15,031 nucleotides of DNA from NCBI GenBank assembly GCA_030148365.1, contig JASBTO010000094.1, positions 1 to 15,031 on the forward strand, read 5' to 3'. Below are positions 1 through 7,897 of this stretch, piece after piece. A program made the translations under genes and the position numbers. Numbering within the stretch: the stretch's first letter is position 1; the number at the start of each line of letters is the position of its first letter. Source of the stretch: Kangiellaceae bacterium. Its GTDB lineage: Bacteria > Pseudomonadota > Gammaproteobacteria > Enterobacterales > Kangiellaceae. The notes under the pieces are model-generated. The model was not told the origin of the DNA, ran no database searches, and was given only the letters and a program-made list of their open reading frames with translations.

Positions 1-1
1 T

Positions 2-112
2 CCATCAAAGCTTCAGAATTCGGGTATCAAAGTAACTGGTGACAAGGTCGTGTTCGTCGATAATCCTCTGGGTATTGGCTCACCAGGCAGGCTTCTACGG
101 TTTACACCATAA
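2..112 (+). CDS. Possible C-terminal end of an upstream gene (partial, uncertain)
   Basis: The second forward frame is open from the left edge for 36 codons and ends with TAA at 110-112. The readable end is GIKVTGDKVVFVDNPLGIG followed by SPGRLLRFTP, which looks like a plausible soluble protein tail. I do not recognise the family. The third codon positions are not strongly GC-rich, unlike the well-supported genes in this window, so coding potential is weak and this may be chance. Sequence to the left of the window would decide whether a longer frame leads into it. Confidence 0.3.
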   Translation, partial: PSKLQNSGIKVTGDKVVFVDNPLGIGSPGRLLRFTP

Positions 113-184
113 GCGAGAAGCATTTTGGCGACAATATGCCGGGGCAGCCGGTTATGAACCGTCAAACCGACCCTCGAACCCGTT

Positions 185-214
185 GTGACAGTATGCGGAG
201 GGCGCTTGTATGGT
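185..214 (+). promoter_or_regulatory. Candidate sigma-70 promoter of the TPR gene
   Basis: GTGACA at 185-190 matches five of six bases of the -35 consensus, and TATGGT at 209-214 matches four of six of the -10, with an 18-nt spacer. This would start transcription near 221 and give a leader of about 64 nt before the ATG at 285. It is a prediction by eye only. Confidence 0.3.
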
Positions 215-284
215 CCGCTCCCGTTTTGGCAATGACAAGCACCGGGGGGTAAACTGTTTGCCAGGATCTGCGAAGGAGAAAGAG

Positions 285-1916
285 ATGGACTTCAGCATAC
301 GATTTCCCGCCGGTCTTCGCCTGGTGCGGATAATTATGGCGGCTTTGTTCATTGTCGGACCGTGGCAGTTGGTATCGGCCCGCGAATCCGGAGACAGTGC
401 CGTCAGCTTCAGACATATATGTGTCGATGATATTTCCCTTGAGTTTGATTCTGCAGTCACATTGCTGCATTCCTTCGAGTACCCGGAAGCAGAGCAATCA
501 TTCCGGAAAATACTCGAAAACCACCCGGGTTGTGCCATGGCCCGTTGGGGGCTCGCCATGAGCCTGTGGCATCCTTTGTGGGCGCCACCCCGTGAGAAGA
601 ATCTGAAGGAGGGTGCCAGTATCCTCGGCGCTTTGGAGCCCGAAGGCCTGCCACCGGAGGAGGCTGCCTGGCTGGATGCTATCAGCGCTTTCTATGCGGA
701 CTACCAGATTGCCCCACATGAGCAGCGGGCGGAGCGCTATCGCTCCCGGATGGAAGCTTTATACCGGGATAATCCGGACGATCCGGAAGCCGCAGTGTTT
801 TATGCTCTGGCGCTGTTGGCAGTTGCAGATCCCAAAGACAAAAGCTATGCCCGTCAGACTCAGGCTGCCGCCATACTCAATCAGGTAGCGGAAAAACACC
901 CCCATCACCCCGGCGTATTGCATTACCTGATCCACAGCTACGACTATCCGGAACTGGCCCATCTCGGCTTGCCCGCGGCCCGGGTCTATGCCAAAGCTGC
1001 CCCCGAATCCGCGCATGCACAGCACATGCCTTCTCATATTTTTACCCGCCTCGGGTTATGGCAGGACTCGATTGCCTCGAATCATGACTCCACCCGAGCA
1101 GCCGCAAACTATACCCAGCGAGCGTCTCTGCCCGGTCACTATGATGAAGGTCTGCACAGCATGGATTATCTGATGTATGCCTTTTTACAGACTGCGCAGG
1201 ACAACGAAGCAAAGGCACTACTGGAACAGCTCCGGAGGATAGGCAAAACCCACCCGGAAAACTTCAAGGTGGCCTATACCTACGCTGCGGTGCCGGCCCG
1301 TTACAGCCTGGAGCGCCGGCAATGGCAGGAAGCGAGCGGCATTGTCCTGCAGCCTGTCGGCTTTCCCTGGAGCGAGTTTGGCTGGGCTGTCTCTATCCAT
1401 CACTTCGCCCGCGGCATAGGCGCGGCGCGCTCCGAAGATCTGGCAGGTGCCCGGCGCGAGCTGGATGCCATCATCGCTATCCGGAGCTCCCTTGCCGCCA
1501 ACACTCCGGCCTATTGGCGTGAGGAAGTTCAGGTCCATGCCGATGCGCTCCTGGCATGGATCCGGCTGGCGGAAGCTCAGCCGGACCGGGCTCTGGAGTT
1601 GGCGAGAGCTGCGGCAGATCGGGAAGATGCCGTCGACAAGCATCCGGTGACACCGGGCGAAGTCATTCCGGCCCGGGAGTTGCTGGCCGACATGTTGCTA
1701 CAGCTCAAGCAGTCGGGGGCGGCGCTGGCGGAGTATCGGCGTGTATTGGAGGTTTCTCCGAATCGTTTCAATGCGCTACTGGGTGCTGCCAGGGCGGCGG
1801 CAGGTGAAGGTCAGGATGACGTTGCCAACGACTTTTACCGGTCGCTGCTGGCCCAGGTCGCGAATGATGATGACAGTCGGCCCGGCATTCGCGAAGCGAG
1901 GGATTTCATGCGCTGA
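285..1916 (+). CDS. Exported tetratricopeptide-repeat protein of unknown function
   Basis: This is a 543-residue protein. The ATG at 285 is chosen because a good ribosome binding site (AAGGAGAAAGAG) lies just upstream and the protein then begins with a typical signal peptide: basic residues, a hydrophobic run near residues 16-30, and VSA-RE as a likely cleavage site. The 25-codon in-frame extension to 210 has no such support. The mature part is helical and rich in TPR-like units, for example FDSAVTLLHSFEYPEAEQSF followed by RWGLAMSLWHPLW near the N terminus, and ALAEYRRVLEVSPNRFNALL near the C terminus. Two histidine-rich stretches stand out, HYLIH at 213-217 and HMPSH at 247-251. They recur, as I recall, in a widespread but uncharacterised family of bacterial TPR proteins. 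It probably acts outside the cytoplasm as a scaffold or binding protein; no enzymatic activity can be assigned. It stands apart from cbpA by 132 nt. Confidence 0.85.
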   Translation: MDFSIRFPAGLRLVRIIMAALFIVGPWQLVSARESGDSAVSFRHICVDDISLEFDSAVTLLHSFEYPEAEQSFRKILENHPGCAMARWGLAMSLWHPLWAPPREKNLKEGASILGALEPEGLPPEEAAWLDAISAFYADYQIAPHEQRAERYRSRMEALYRDNPDDPEAAVFYALALLAVADPKDKSYARQTQAAAILNQVAEKHPHHPGVLHYLIHSYDYPELAHLGLPAARVYAKAAPESAHAQHMPSHIFTRLGLWQDSIASNHDSTRAAANYTQRASLPGHYDEGLHSMDYLMYAFLQTAQDNEAKALLEQLRRIGKTHPENFKVAYTYAAVPARYSLERRQWQEASGIVLQPVGFPWSEFGWAVSIHHFARGIGAARSEDLAGARRELDAIIAIRSSLAANTPAYWREEVQVHADALLAWIRLAEAQPDRALELARAAADREDAVDKHPVTPGEVIPARELLADMLLQLKQSGAALAEYRRVLEVSPNRFNALLGAARAAAGEGQDDVANDFYRSLLAQVANDDDSRPGIREARDFMR

Positions 1917-2048
1917 CGGTCACGGGATTCAACGATCGGCGATTGTTGCCAATCCGGCGCTGGAAGTCGGGTACTGGCGAACCCGGTGATCTGGCTGATA
2001 TCTTGGGCAGCGGGATTAAAGGAATTTACAAATCAGGCCCGGAGTACT

Positions 2049-3005
2049 ATGGAATACAAGGACTATTACCGGATCATGGGCGTCGAGCGAGACGCCAGTC
2101 AGGCTGAAATCAAGCGTGCCTACCGGAAGCTGGCCCGTAAATACCACCCTGATGTCAGCAAGGAAGCCAATGCCGAAGAGCGCTTCAAGGAAGTCGGCGA
2201 AGCCTACGAAGTGCTCAAGGACGCTGAAAAACGCGCCGCTTACGACCAGTTGGGCGCCAACTGGCAGGCCGGTCAGGACTTCCATGCGCCGCCCGGCTGG
2301 GATCAGGGTTTTGAATTCCGCGGCGGAAGTTCCCGGGGTGACGGCTTTTCCGGCGCCAGTGCCGAAGACTTCAGTGAATTCTTCGAAAGCTTGTTTGGCC
2401 GGGGCGGTTTCGCTGGTCACGGCCAGTCCCGGCAACCCCCTCAGGGCCGGGACACCCATGCCCGGCTGGTGATCGATCTGGAAGACGCCTATGAAGGCGC
2501 CAGCCGCCAGCTCACACTCAAGCACGCCGAGCCCGGGCCGGATGGCAGGCCGCAAATTCAGGAGCGAACCCTGAACGTCAGGATCCCCAAAGGGATCCGT
2601 CAGGGCCAGCACATACGCCTGGCCGGGCAGGGCGGTGCAGCCTCAGGAAATGGCAAGGCCGGCGATCTCTACCTGGAAGTCGAAATCCGGCCTCACGCGC
2701 TCTACAAGGTGGAAGGTCGGGACGTGTATCTGGACTTGCCGGTCACACCGTGGGAAGCGGCGCTGGGCGCGCGCGTGAAAGTACCGACTCCCTCGGGCAA
2801 GGTCGATTTGAAAATCCCGGCGGACTCGAAAAGCGGCCAGAAGCTGCGCCTGAAAGGGCGCGGCCTGCCCGCCAAACAACCCGGGGACTTTTATGTGGTG
2901 CTGCAGATCGCGGTACCGCCCGCGACGAGCGACGCCGTCAAAGACGCCTACCGGGAACTGGAAAAGGTGGCCGATTTCAATCCTCGGACAGGACTGGAGA
3001 GCTGA
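2049..3005 (+). CDS. cbpA: Curved DNA-binding protein CbpA, DnaJ-type co-chaperone
   Basis: The protein is 318 residues, close to E. coli CbpA at about 306. It stimulates the ATPase of the Hsp70 DnaK and, in E. coli, also binds curved DNA in the nucleoid. The J domain covers residues 1-70 with the essential HPD at 33-35. A Gly/Phe-rich linker lies at about 75-130, and two beta-rich C-terminal domains fill the rest. There is no CxxCxGxG zinc finger, which places it in the type II (CbpA) rather than the DnaJ class. The ATG at 2049 is preceded by GGAG at 2041-2044 and starts directly with MEYKDYY, as in the family. The frame runs open back to an ATG at 1986, but those 21 extra residues are not J-domain-like. 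cbpM follows after a single nucleotide, so the two are co-transcribed. Confidence 0.93.
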   Translation: MEYKDYYRIMGVERDASQAEIKRAYRKLARKYHPDVSKEANAEERFKEVGEAYEVLKDAEKRAAYDQLGANWQAGQDFHAPPGWDQGFEFRGGSSRGDGFSGASAEDFSEFFESLFGRGGFAGHGQSRQPPQGRDTHARLVIDLEDAYEGASRQLTLKHAEPGPDGRPQIQERTLNVRIPKGIRQGQHIRLAGQGGAASGNGKAGDLYLEVEIRPHALYKVEGRDVYLDLPVTPWEAALGARVKVPTPSGKVDLKIPADSKSGQKLRLKGRGLPAKQPGDFYVVLQIAVPPATSDAVKDAYRELEKVADFNPRTGLES

Positions 3006-3006
3006 C

Positions 3007-3339
3007 ATGAATGCAAAGCTGAAAGCAATTTCCGGTGAACTGCTGGAAGAGGACGTGGAACTGAGCCTCGGTGAATTGTGCCAGGTGTGTCGGCTAAGTC
3101 AGGACGAGGTCCTTGAACTTGTCGAATTCGGCATCGCCGAGCCCCGGGGCCGGCAGCAGGCCAGCTGGCGATTCCGGGGGGTGACCATCCGGCGGATCCA
3201 CCGTGCCCGCAGCATGCAAAGCGATTTGGGGGTCAATATGGCAGGTGCCGCCCTCGCCCTGGAGTTGCTGGAGGAACTGGAGCGTCTGCGGATACGGCTG
3301 GCCCGCCTGCAGCCGGCTGGCGGCAAAGGGCAGGAGTAA
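3007..3339 (+). CDS. cbpM: CbpM, modulator of the CbpA co-chaperone
   Basis: This 110-residue protein belongs to the CbpM/MerR-like family. CbpM binds the J domain of CbpA and blocks both its DnaK co-chaperone activity and its DNA binding. The sequence shows a predicted winged-helix-type N-terminal half (SLGELCQVCRLSQDEVLELV, then WRFRGVTIRRIHRARSMQSD) and a leucine-rich C-terminal helix (ALALELLEELERLRIRLARL) suited to dimerisation. The ATG at 3007 lies one base after the cbpA stop and makes the protein begin with MNAKLKAISGELLEED. The open frame extends back into cbpA to 2893, but that is overlap, not gene. Immediate neighbourhood with cbpA is the usual arrangement and strengthens the call. 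Confidence 0.9.
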   Translation: MNAKLKAISGELLEEDVELSLGELCQVCRLSQDEVLELVEFGIAEPRGRQQASWRFRGVTIRRIHRARSMQSDLGVNMAGAALALELLEELERLRIRLARLQPAGGKGQE

Positions 3340-3382
3340 TTGCCCCTGGGCAGGGCCTCTCCGGACGGGACGAAATGCAGTC

Positions 3383-3410
3383 TTGCCGAGCTTGTGCCCC
3401 CTACTAGATT
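3383..3410 (+). promoter_or_regulatory. Weak candidate promoter of the rmuC operon
   Basis: TTGCCG at 3383-3388 and TAGATT at 3405-3410 resemble -35 and -10 elements with a 16-nt spacer. A second TTGCCG lies at 3413-3418. The 119-nt gap between cbpM and rmuC has room for a promoter, and I see no convincing terminator hairpin in it, so some read-through from cbpM is possible. Confidence 0.25.
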
Positions 3411-3458
3411 TTTTGCCGGTCTGGTATCCTTGCGGCTAACCTGTGCTGTACTTGGAAA

Positions 3459-5036
3459 ATGATGCCCGAACTATTTGAACAAGAGGCATTGCTATCGCTT
3501 GCGCCGCTTTTGTTTTTCATCACACTGGTGCTTCTGGCTGGTGTCTTGCTTGCCCTGATCCTGGGTTTCCGACAAGGTCGTCGGGACGCGCGCGAGGCCA
3601 TTGAAGGGCAGCGTCAATTACTCGACAGCCTAAAAGAATTACATCAGCATCGTGACTCAATCGAACGTCAATTCCACCAGCTCGATCAGGATATCCATCA
3701 GTTTAACGAACAACTTATCGAACGCCTGGCCAATAACAATTTGCGCCAGCAGGGCAGCCTTTCCGATTTCCAGCAGGGGGTGACAGAACGCTTCTCGATG
3801 TTGCAGCAGGGGCTCGAAAAACGTTTCGGCGATACGGCACTGGCGCAGCGGGACGCCGCGGAAAAGTTCAGTCGCGAACTGCTTGGCCAATTCGAATTGC
3901 TGCAGAAGCACGTGGTGGAGTCACTGGCCGACGGGCAACTGGTGCAACAGCGGGTGCTGTCGGAATTCCGGGAACAGCTTCAGTCCAGTCTCGGCGACAC
4001 CCGGCAGCAAATGGCCTCCCAGCACCATGAAAACCAGCAACGGCTGCAGGAAAACTTCAAAGGCGGCATCAAGGATGTCCGCGAGGAGTTGGCGGTAGCC
4101 CTGAAGGGCAATTCGGAAACCCTGCAAAAAAGCATGGAAGGCCTGACCCGGGCCACGGACGAGCGGCTCAAGGATATCAGCGGCCAGGTCGAAAAGCGCC
4201 TGGCCGACGGCTTCGAGAAGACCACCCAGACCTTTAATGACGTCCTCAAGCGACTGGCGCTGATCGACGACGCCCAGAAAAAAATCACCGAACTGTCTAC
4301 CAATGTGGTGAGTTTGCAGGAAATCCTTGCCGACAAACGCTCACGGGGCGCCTTTGGCGAGGTCCAGCTTTCCCAGCTGGTGCGAAATGTTTTGCCGGAG
4401 CAGAATTTTGCCCTGCAATACACGCTGTCCAATGGCAAAATCGTCGATTGCGCGCTGTTTCTGCCGGAGCCCACCGGCACTATCGCCATTGACGCCAAAT
4501 TTCCCCTGGAAAACTATCGCCGCCTGACGGATACGACGATCTCCGAACTGGAGCGCAAGCAGGCCGGTCGACAGTTTCAACAGGACGTCAAAAAACACAT
4601 CAAGGATATCGCCGAGAAGTACATCGTCGCCGAGGAAACCTCAGCAGGCGCCGTCATGTTCATACCGGCCGAAGCGGTGTTCGCGGAAATCCATGCACAC
4701 TTCCCCGAACTGGTCGAAGAAGCCCAGCGACTGCGAGTCTGGCTGGTGTCGCCAACCACCCTGATGGCCATCCTGACCACCGCCAGTTCGGTTATTCGCG
4801 ACGAAGCGACCCGTCGGCAAGTGCACATCATCCAGGAGCATCTCGGTAAGCTCGGCAAGGACTTTGGCCGCTTCCGGACCCGCATGAATGCCCTCGCCAA
4901 GCACATCGATTCGGTGCACAAGGACGTCCGTGAGGTGAATATTTCCGCGACCAAAATCTCCAGCCGTTTCGAAAAAATCGAAAATGTTGAACTGGATGAG
5001 GACGACAATCCCAAATCTCTGGATCTGAAACCCTGA
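3459..5036 (+). CDS. rmuC: DNA recombination protein RmuC
   Basis: The protein is 525 residues, a normal size for RmuC, which limits recombination at inverted repeats and has a nuclease-like fold. The N terminus carries one hydrophobic transmembrane segment (about residues 14-36, LAPLLFFITLVLLAGVLLAL) that would anchor it in the inner membrane. A long glutamine- and glutamate-rich coiled coil follows at about 45-280. The conserved RmuC domain lies at about 290-480 with RSRGAFGEVQLSQL, NGKIVDCALFLPEP and IDAKFPLENYRRL. D330, D345 and K347 fit the spacing of a PD-(D/E)xK active site. The start is ATGATG, so 3459 and 3462 are both possible; the ribosome binding site is weak. It is the first gene of a run continuing into the usp gene 22 nt downstream. 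Confidence 0.93.
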   Translation: MMPELFEQEALLSLAPLLFFITLVLLAGVLLALILGFRQGRRDAREAIEGQRQLLDSLKELHQHRDSIERQFHQLDQDIHQFNEQLIERLANNNLRQQGSLSDFQQGVTERFSMLQQGLEKRFGDTALAQRDAAEKFSRELLGQFELLQKHVVESLADGQLVQQRVLSEFREQLQSSLGDTRQQMASQHHENQQRLQENFKGGIKDVREELAVALKGNSETLQKSMEGLTRATDERLKDISGQVEKRLADGFEKTTQTFNDVLKRLALIDDAQKKITELSTNVVSLQEILADKRSRGAFGEVQLSQLVRNVLPEQNFALQYTLSNGKIVDCALFLPEPTGTIAIDAKFPLENYRRLTDTTISELERKQAGRQFQQDVKKHIKDIAEKYIVAEETSAGAVMFIPAEAVFAEIHAHFPELVEEAQRLRVWLVSPTTLMAILTTASSVIRDEATRRQVHIIQEHLGKLGKDFGRFRTRMNALAKHIDSVHKDVREVNISATKISSRFEKIENVELDEDDNPKSLDLKP

Positions 5037-5058
5037 AATCAAAATTGAGAAGGAACTG

Positions 5059-5946
5059 ATGGCAAAAACAAACGATCGCTACCTGGTCATTATGGACCCC
5101 CTGGACGAAGAGCTTTGCGCGCTGCGCAGGGCCATCGAAATTCTTGGTCACAAGCCGGTGACCCTGCATTTGGTCACTTTTGTCTTTGATCCGGTATGCT
5201 CGACTGGCGTACTCAAGGACTCGGAAGCCAAAACCCTGAAGAAAAAGCTGCTCGACGACGCGGAGAAAGTGCTGCAAGAGACGGCCGACCACATGGACTT
5301 CAGGGAGTTGTCTTACAAGGTAGACGCGGCCTGGGCAAAGCGCCCCCACAAATGGATCAACGACCGGCACGAAAAAAAGCCCTATGAGGCCGTCTTCAAG
5401 CGCATCGCCCATGATCGGCGACGGTCCTTTGAGCGTGGCGATCGCCACTTAATTCGTGACTGCGCCATGCCCGTGGTTTATGTCAAGAAACGCAAATGGC
5501 CGCCCCGGGGGACCATGATCGCCTGTATTGATCTGGAACATACCCGCGGCGAGTATCGAAAGGTCAATCAGCGGGTACTTGAAGAAGCCAAATTCATGGC
5601 CGATCTGATTGAAGGCAGTGTCCAATGCGTTTACGCATACCCGGTCTCCACAGTGCTGATGGAACTGGATATTGTGTCCAAGGACGAATACGAAATTAAT
5701 GCCAAGCGCAAGTATCTGCCGAAGCTTGAGAGTCTTGTAAAAAGTACCGCACCCGGGGTCACTGAGTTTTCCTGCAACGTCCTGCCGGGCCAGGCTGAAA
5801 AGGAAATCCCCCGCCTTGCCGACAAGGTTAAGGCCAATATGGTGATACTCGCCCGCCACCAGCGCCCGGGTGTGATCCAGGGCTTTATCGGCTCCACTGC
5901 CGAGAAGATGCTCGACAATATCAACTGCGATATTCTGGTTATTTAA
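5059..5946 (+). CDS. uspE: Tandem-domain universal stress protein, UspE-type
   Basis: This 295-residue cytoplasmic protein has two universal stress protein domains, about residues 1-150 and 151-295, the second ending with CDILVI as is usual. UspE of E. coli has the same two-domain layout and is linked to oxidative stress, motility and aggregation. In the second domain the usual G-2x-G-9x-G(S/T) nucleotide-binding motif reads A265-RH-Q268, nine residues, then G278-S279. Both leading glycines are therefore replaced, as expected for the UspE rather than the ATP-binding UspFG class. The start ATG has a good AAGGA at 5050-5054. It sits 22 nt after rmuC and 2 nt before the M23 gene, so it is very likely part of one transcript. 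The exact orthology to uspE is inferred from layout and size. Confidence 0.75.
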   Translation: MAKTNDRYLVIMDPLDEELCALRRAIEILGHKPVTLHLVTFVFDPVCSTGVLKDSEAKTLKKKLLDDAEKVLQETADHMDFRELSYKVDAAWAKRPHKWINDRHEKKPYEAVFKRIAHDRRRSFERGDRHLIRDCAMPVVYVKKRKWPPRGTMIACIDLEHTRGEYRKVNQRVLEEAKFMADLIEGSVQCVYAYPVSTVLMELDIVSKDEYEINAKRKYLPKLESLVKSTAPGVTEFSCNVLPGQAEKEIPRLADKVKANMVILARHQRPGVIQGFIGSTAEKMLDNINCDILVI

Positions 5947-5948
5947 CA

Positions 5949-6842
5949 ATGCCTTATAAGTCGTTCCTGAACTTGTTTCTTGCCAAGGTCCGGGGCCAAG
6001 CCGGACTGCTCGGCCTGCTGCTTGTGGTGCTCGCGGGCCCCCTTGAGGCCGAAGAGCCACTGCTGTTGGAGTTGGAAGGACACCTGGTGCAAGGCGGCCT
6101 GGCAACGGGCAAGGTCCTGCCGGGTACCGAGGTCGAGTTTGCCGATCGGAAGCTGCGCGTAGGGCCGGACGGCGGCTTCGTGATCGGCTTTCACCGGGAC
6201 ATGCCGGCGACGGCCAGCCTGACGCTGACCCGCGGCGAAATACAGCAATCGAAAACCCTGACCATCGGCAAGCGCGACTATCAGATAGAGCGCATCGACG
6301 GTTTGCCGCCGGCCAAGGTAAACCCCCGCTCAAAAGCCGTGCTGGAGCGAATTGGCCGGGAGACCGCCCAGGTCGTTGCTGCCAGGGATGTCGATTCACC
6401 CCGGCAGGATTTCCTGCAGCCCTTTATCTGGCCGGCGCGCGGCCGCCTGTCCGGTTTTTACGGTAGCCAGCGCATTCTGAACGGCGATCCCAAACGGCCG
6501 CATTTCGGCGTTGATGTGGCCGCGCCGGTCGGCACGCCGGTGGTCGCACCCATCGCCGGCATCGTCCGGCTCGCACACCCGGACATGTTTTTCTCGGGGG
6601 GAACCCTGATCATCGATCACGGCCATGGCGTGACGTCGACCTACATTCATCTGAATTCTATCGAAGTGGCGCAGGGCGACGAAGTTGCCCAGGGCGATCG
6701 GATTGCGACCATCGGCCAGACTGGCCGCGCCACAGGGCCTCACCTTGACTGGCGTCTGAACTGGTTCGGTCATCGCCTGGATCCGCAGTTGCTGGTCGGC
6801 GACCTGCCCGCGCCGGACAAGCAAAGCGCTGATCCTGAATGA
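5949..6842 (+). CDS. Exported M23-family (LytM/lysostaphin-fold) peptidase-like protein
   Basis: The protein is 297 residues with a signal peptide (hydrophobic run about 19-30, likely cleavage after PLEA at 34). A beta-rich N-terminal region of about 100 residues precedes the M23 domain at about 155-280. M23 enzymes are zinc endopeptidases acting on peptidoglycan cross-bridges or stem peptides in the periplasm. H185 and D189 (HFGVD) are the first two zinc ligands and H234 (YIHL) is the next catalytic histidine. The last motif, normally HxH, reads H265-L-D267. Aspartate can bind zinc, so the protein may be active, altered, or a regulator of an amidase, as some LytM proteins are. The gene starts 2 nt after the usp stop and its own stop overlaps the astE start in ATGA, which indicates translational coupling. 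Confidence 0.88.
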   Translation: MPYKSFLNLFLAKVRGQAGLLGLLLVVLAGPLEAEEPLLLELEGHLVQGGLATGKVLPGTEVEFADRKLRVGPDGGFVIGFHRDMPATASLTLTRGEIQQSKTLTIGKRDYQIERIDGLPPAKVNPRSKAVLERIGRETAQVVAARDVDSPRQDFLQPFIWPARGRLSGFYGSQRILNGDPKRPHFGVDVAAPVGTPVVAPIAGIVRLAHPDMFFSGGTLIIDHGHGVTSTYIHLNSIEVAQGDEVAQGDRIATIGQTGRATGPHLDWRLNWFGHRLDPQLLVGDLPAPDKQSADPE

Positions 6843-7897
6843 CCGCGGGGGAATTGCTCGACGAGAGCGGCAGTCTGCTGGCGTTGGCCCGGGCTTATCC
6901 CGAGCGGTTGGACCAGACTTTCGAAAGGGAACTGCCCGGTGGCGCTCGCCTGAGCGGAACTGACGCCGCCATTCTCGAAATTACACCGGCGGAAGCGTCC
7001 GCCACCTGGCTTGTGCTGTCCACGGGCGTGCACGGCAACGAGACAGCGCCGATGGAGATCCTCGACCGGATGGTCGCCGATATCCTTGCGGGCAAGCTCC
7101 AGGTTACGGTCAATCTTTTGCTGCTGATTGGTAATCCGCCGGCGATGATTCGGCAGCGGCGGGAACTCAACCATAACCTCAACCGCTTGTTTGCAGGCAA
7201 GCATCTGGATCTGGACGATAGTCAGGATCCAGAAGGGCAACGGGCTGCATTACTCGAAGCGCGGGTACAGCGATTTTTCGACGGTTCGGCGCCGGAAGAT
7301 CAGAAGTTGCATTACGACTTGCACACGGCGCTGCGCGCTTCCCGCCACGAAAAATTTGTGGTGTACCCCTTTCTTCATGACCGACCCCGGGATGTAGCCC
7401 AGATCCGGCAATGGATGGCAGGCGGCGTGAATACTTTCCTGTTGTCCCACCAGCCGGCGCCGACCTTCAGTTATTTCTCCAGTACCGCCTGCGGGGCCCA
7501 CGGTTTCACGGTCGAACTCGGCAAGGTGAGGCCCTTTGGTGAAAACCGGCTGGAGGATTTTGCCGAAGCTGAAGCCATGTTGAGAAAACTGATCAGTGGA
7601 GCGCCCGGCGACACCTGGGCCGTTGATCTGAATGACGGAAATTTTTACCAGGTGGTCGGCGAAGTCACCCGGGAGACGGAGGATTTCCGCCTGCATCTGG
7701 CCTCGGACGCAGCCAATTTCACGACTTTTGACCAGGGCTATCTGCTCGCCGAGGACGGCGACCGCAAATACCGCGTGGAACAGGACGGCGATGCCATTGT
7801 ATTTCCGAATCCGAATGTGGCCATCGGCCATCGGGCGGGACTTGTGGTCCGGCGCATCAAGGCGGGCGACCTGAACAAGCCCGACGCCGCCAACTAG
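6839..7897 (+). CDS. astE: Succinylglutamate desuccinylase
   Basis: The protein is 352 residues; E. coli AstE is slightly shorter. AstE releases succinate from N-succinylglutamate, the last step of the arginine succinyltransferase pathway that turns arginine into glutamate. It is a cytoplasmic zinc enzyme of the aspartoacylase/M14 group. The zinc ligands are visible as H65 and E68 in VHGNETAP and H162 in DLHTALR. E226 in VELGKVRPFGEN is the expected catalytic glutamate. The substrate-side motif IGNPPAMIRQRRELNHNLNR and the terminal VFPNPNVAIGHRAGL also match the family. It begins inside the stop codon of the M23 gene (ATGA at 6839-6842). None of astA, B, C or D is nearby. Its stop TAG at 7895-7897 interlocks with the ppsR stop on the other strand. 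Confidence 0.93.
   Translation: MTAGELLDESGSLLALARAYPERLDQTFERELPGGARLSGTDAAILEITPAEASATWLVLSTGVHGNETAPMEILDRMVADILAGKLQVTVNLLLLIGNPPAMIRQRRELNHNLNRLFAGKHLDLDDSQDPEGQRAALLEARVQRFFDGSAPEDQKLHYDLHTALRASRHEKFVVYPFLHDRPRDVAQIRQWMAGGVNTFLLSHQPAPTFSYFSSTACGAHGFTVELGKVRPFGENRLEDFAEAEAMLRKLISGAPGDTWAVDLNDGNFYQVVGEVTRETEDFRLHLASDAANFTTFDQGYLLAEDGDRKYRVEQDGDAIVFPNPNVAIGHRAGLVVRRIKAGDLNKPDAAN

Noticed and set aside
210..284. A 25-residue N-terminal extension of the TPR protein.
   Set aside because: The ATG at 285 has a strong ribosome binding site and yields a proper signal peptide, which the extension would bury.
1986..2048. A 21-residue N-terminal extension of CbpA.
   Set aside because: J-domain proteins of this family begin directly with the MEYKDYY-type sequence, and GGAG precedes the ATG at 2049.
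3395..3414. The T run at 3409-3414 as a terminator after cbpM.
   Set aside because: No inverted repeat of useful stability lies immediately before the T run.
5449..6399. A 316-codon minus-strand open frame opposite the usp and M23 genes.
   Set aside because: It spans two well-supported plus-strand genes, is in codon register with the usp gene and has a low-complexity Arg/Pro/Gly-rich start typical of antisense translation of GC-rich DNA.
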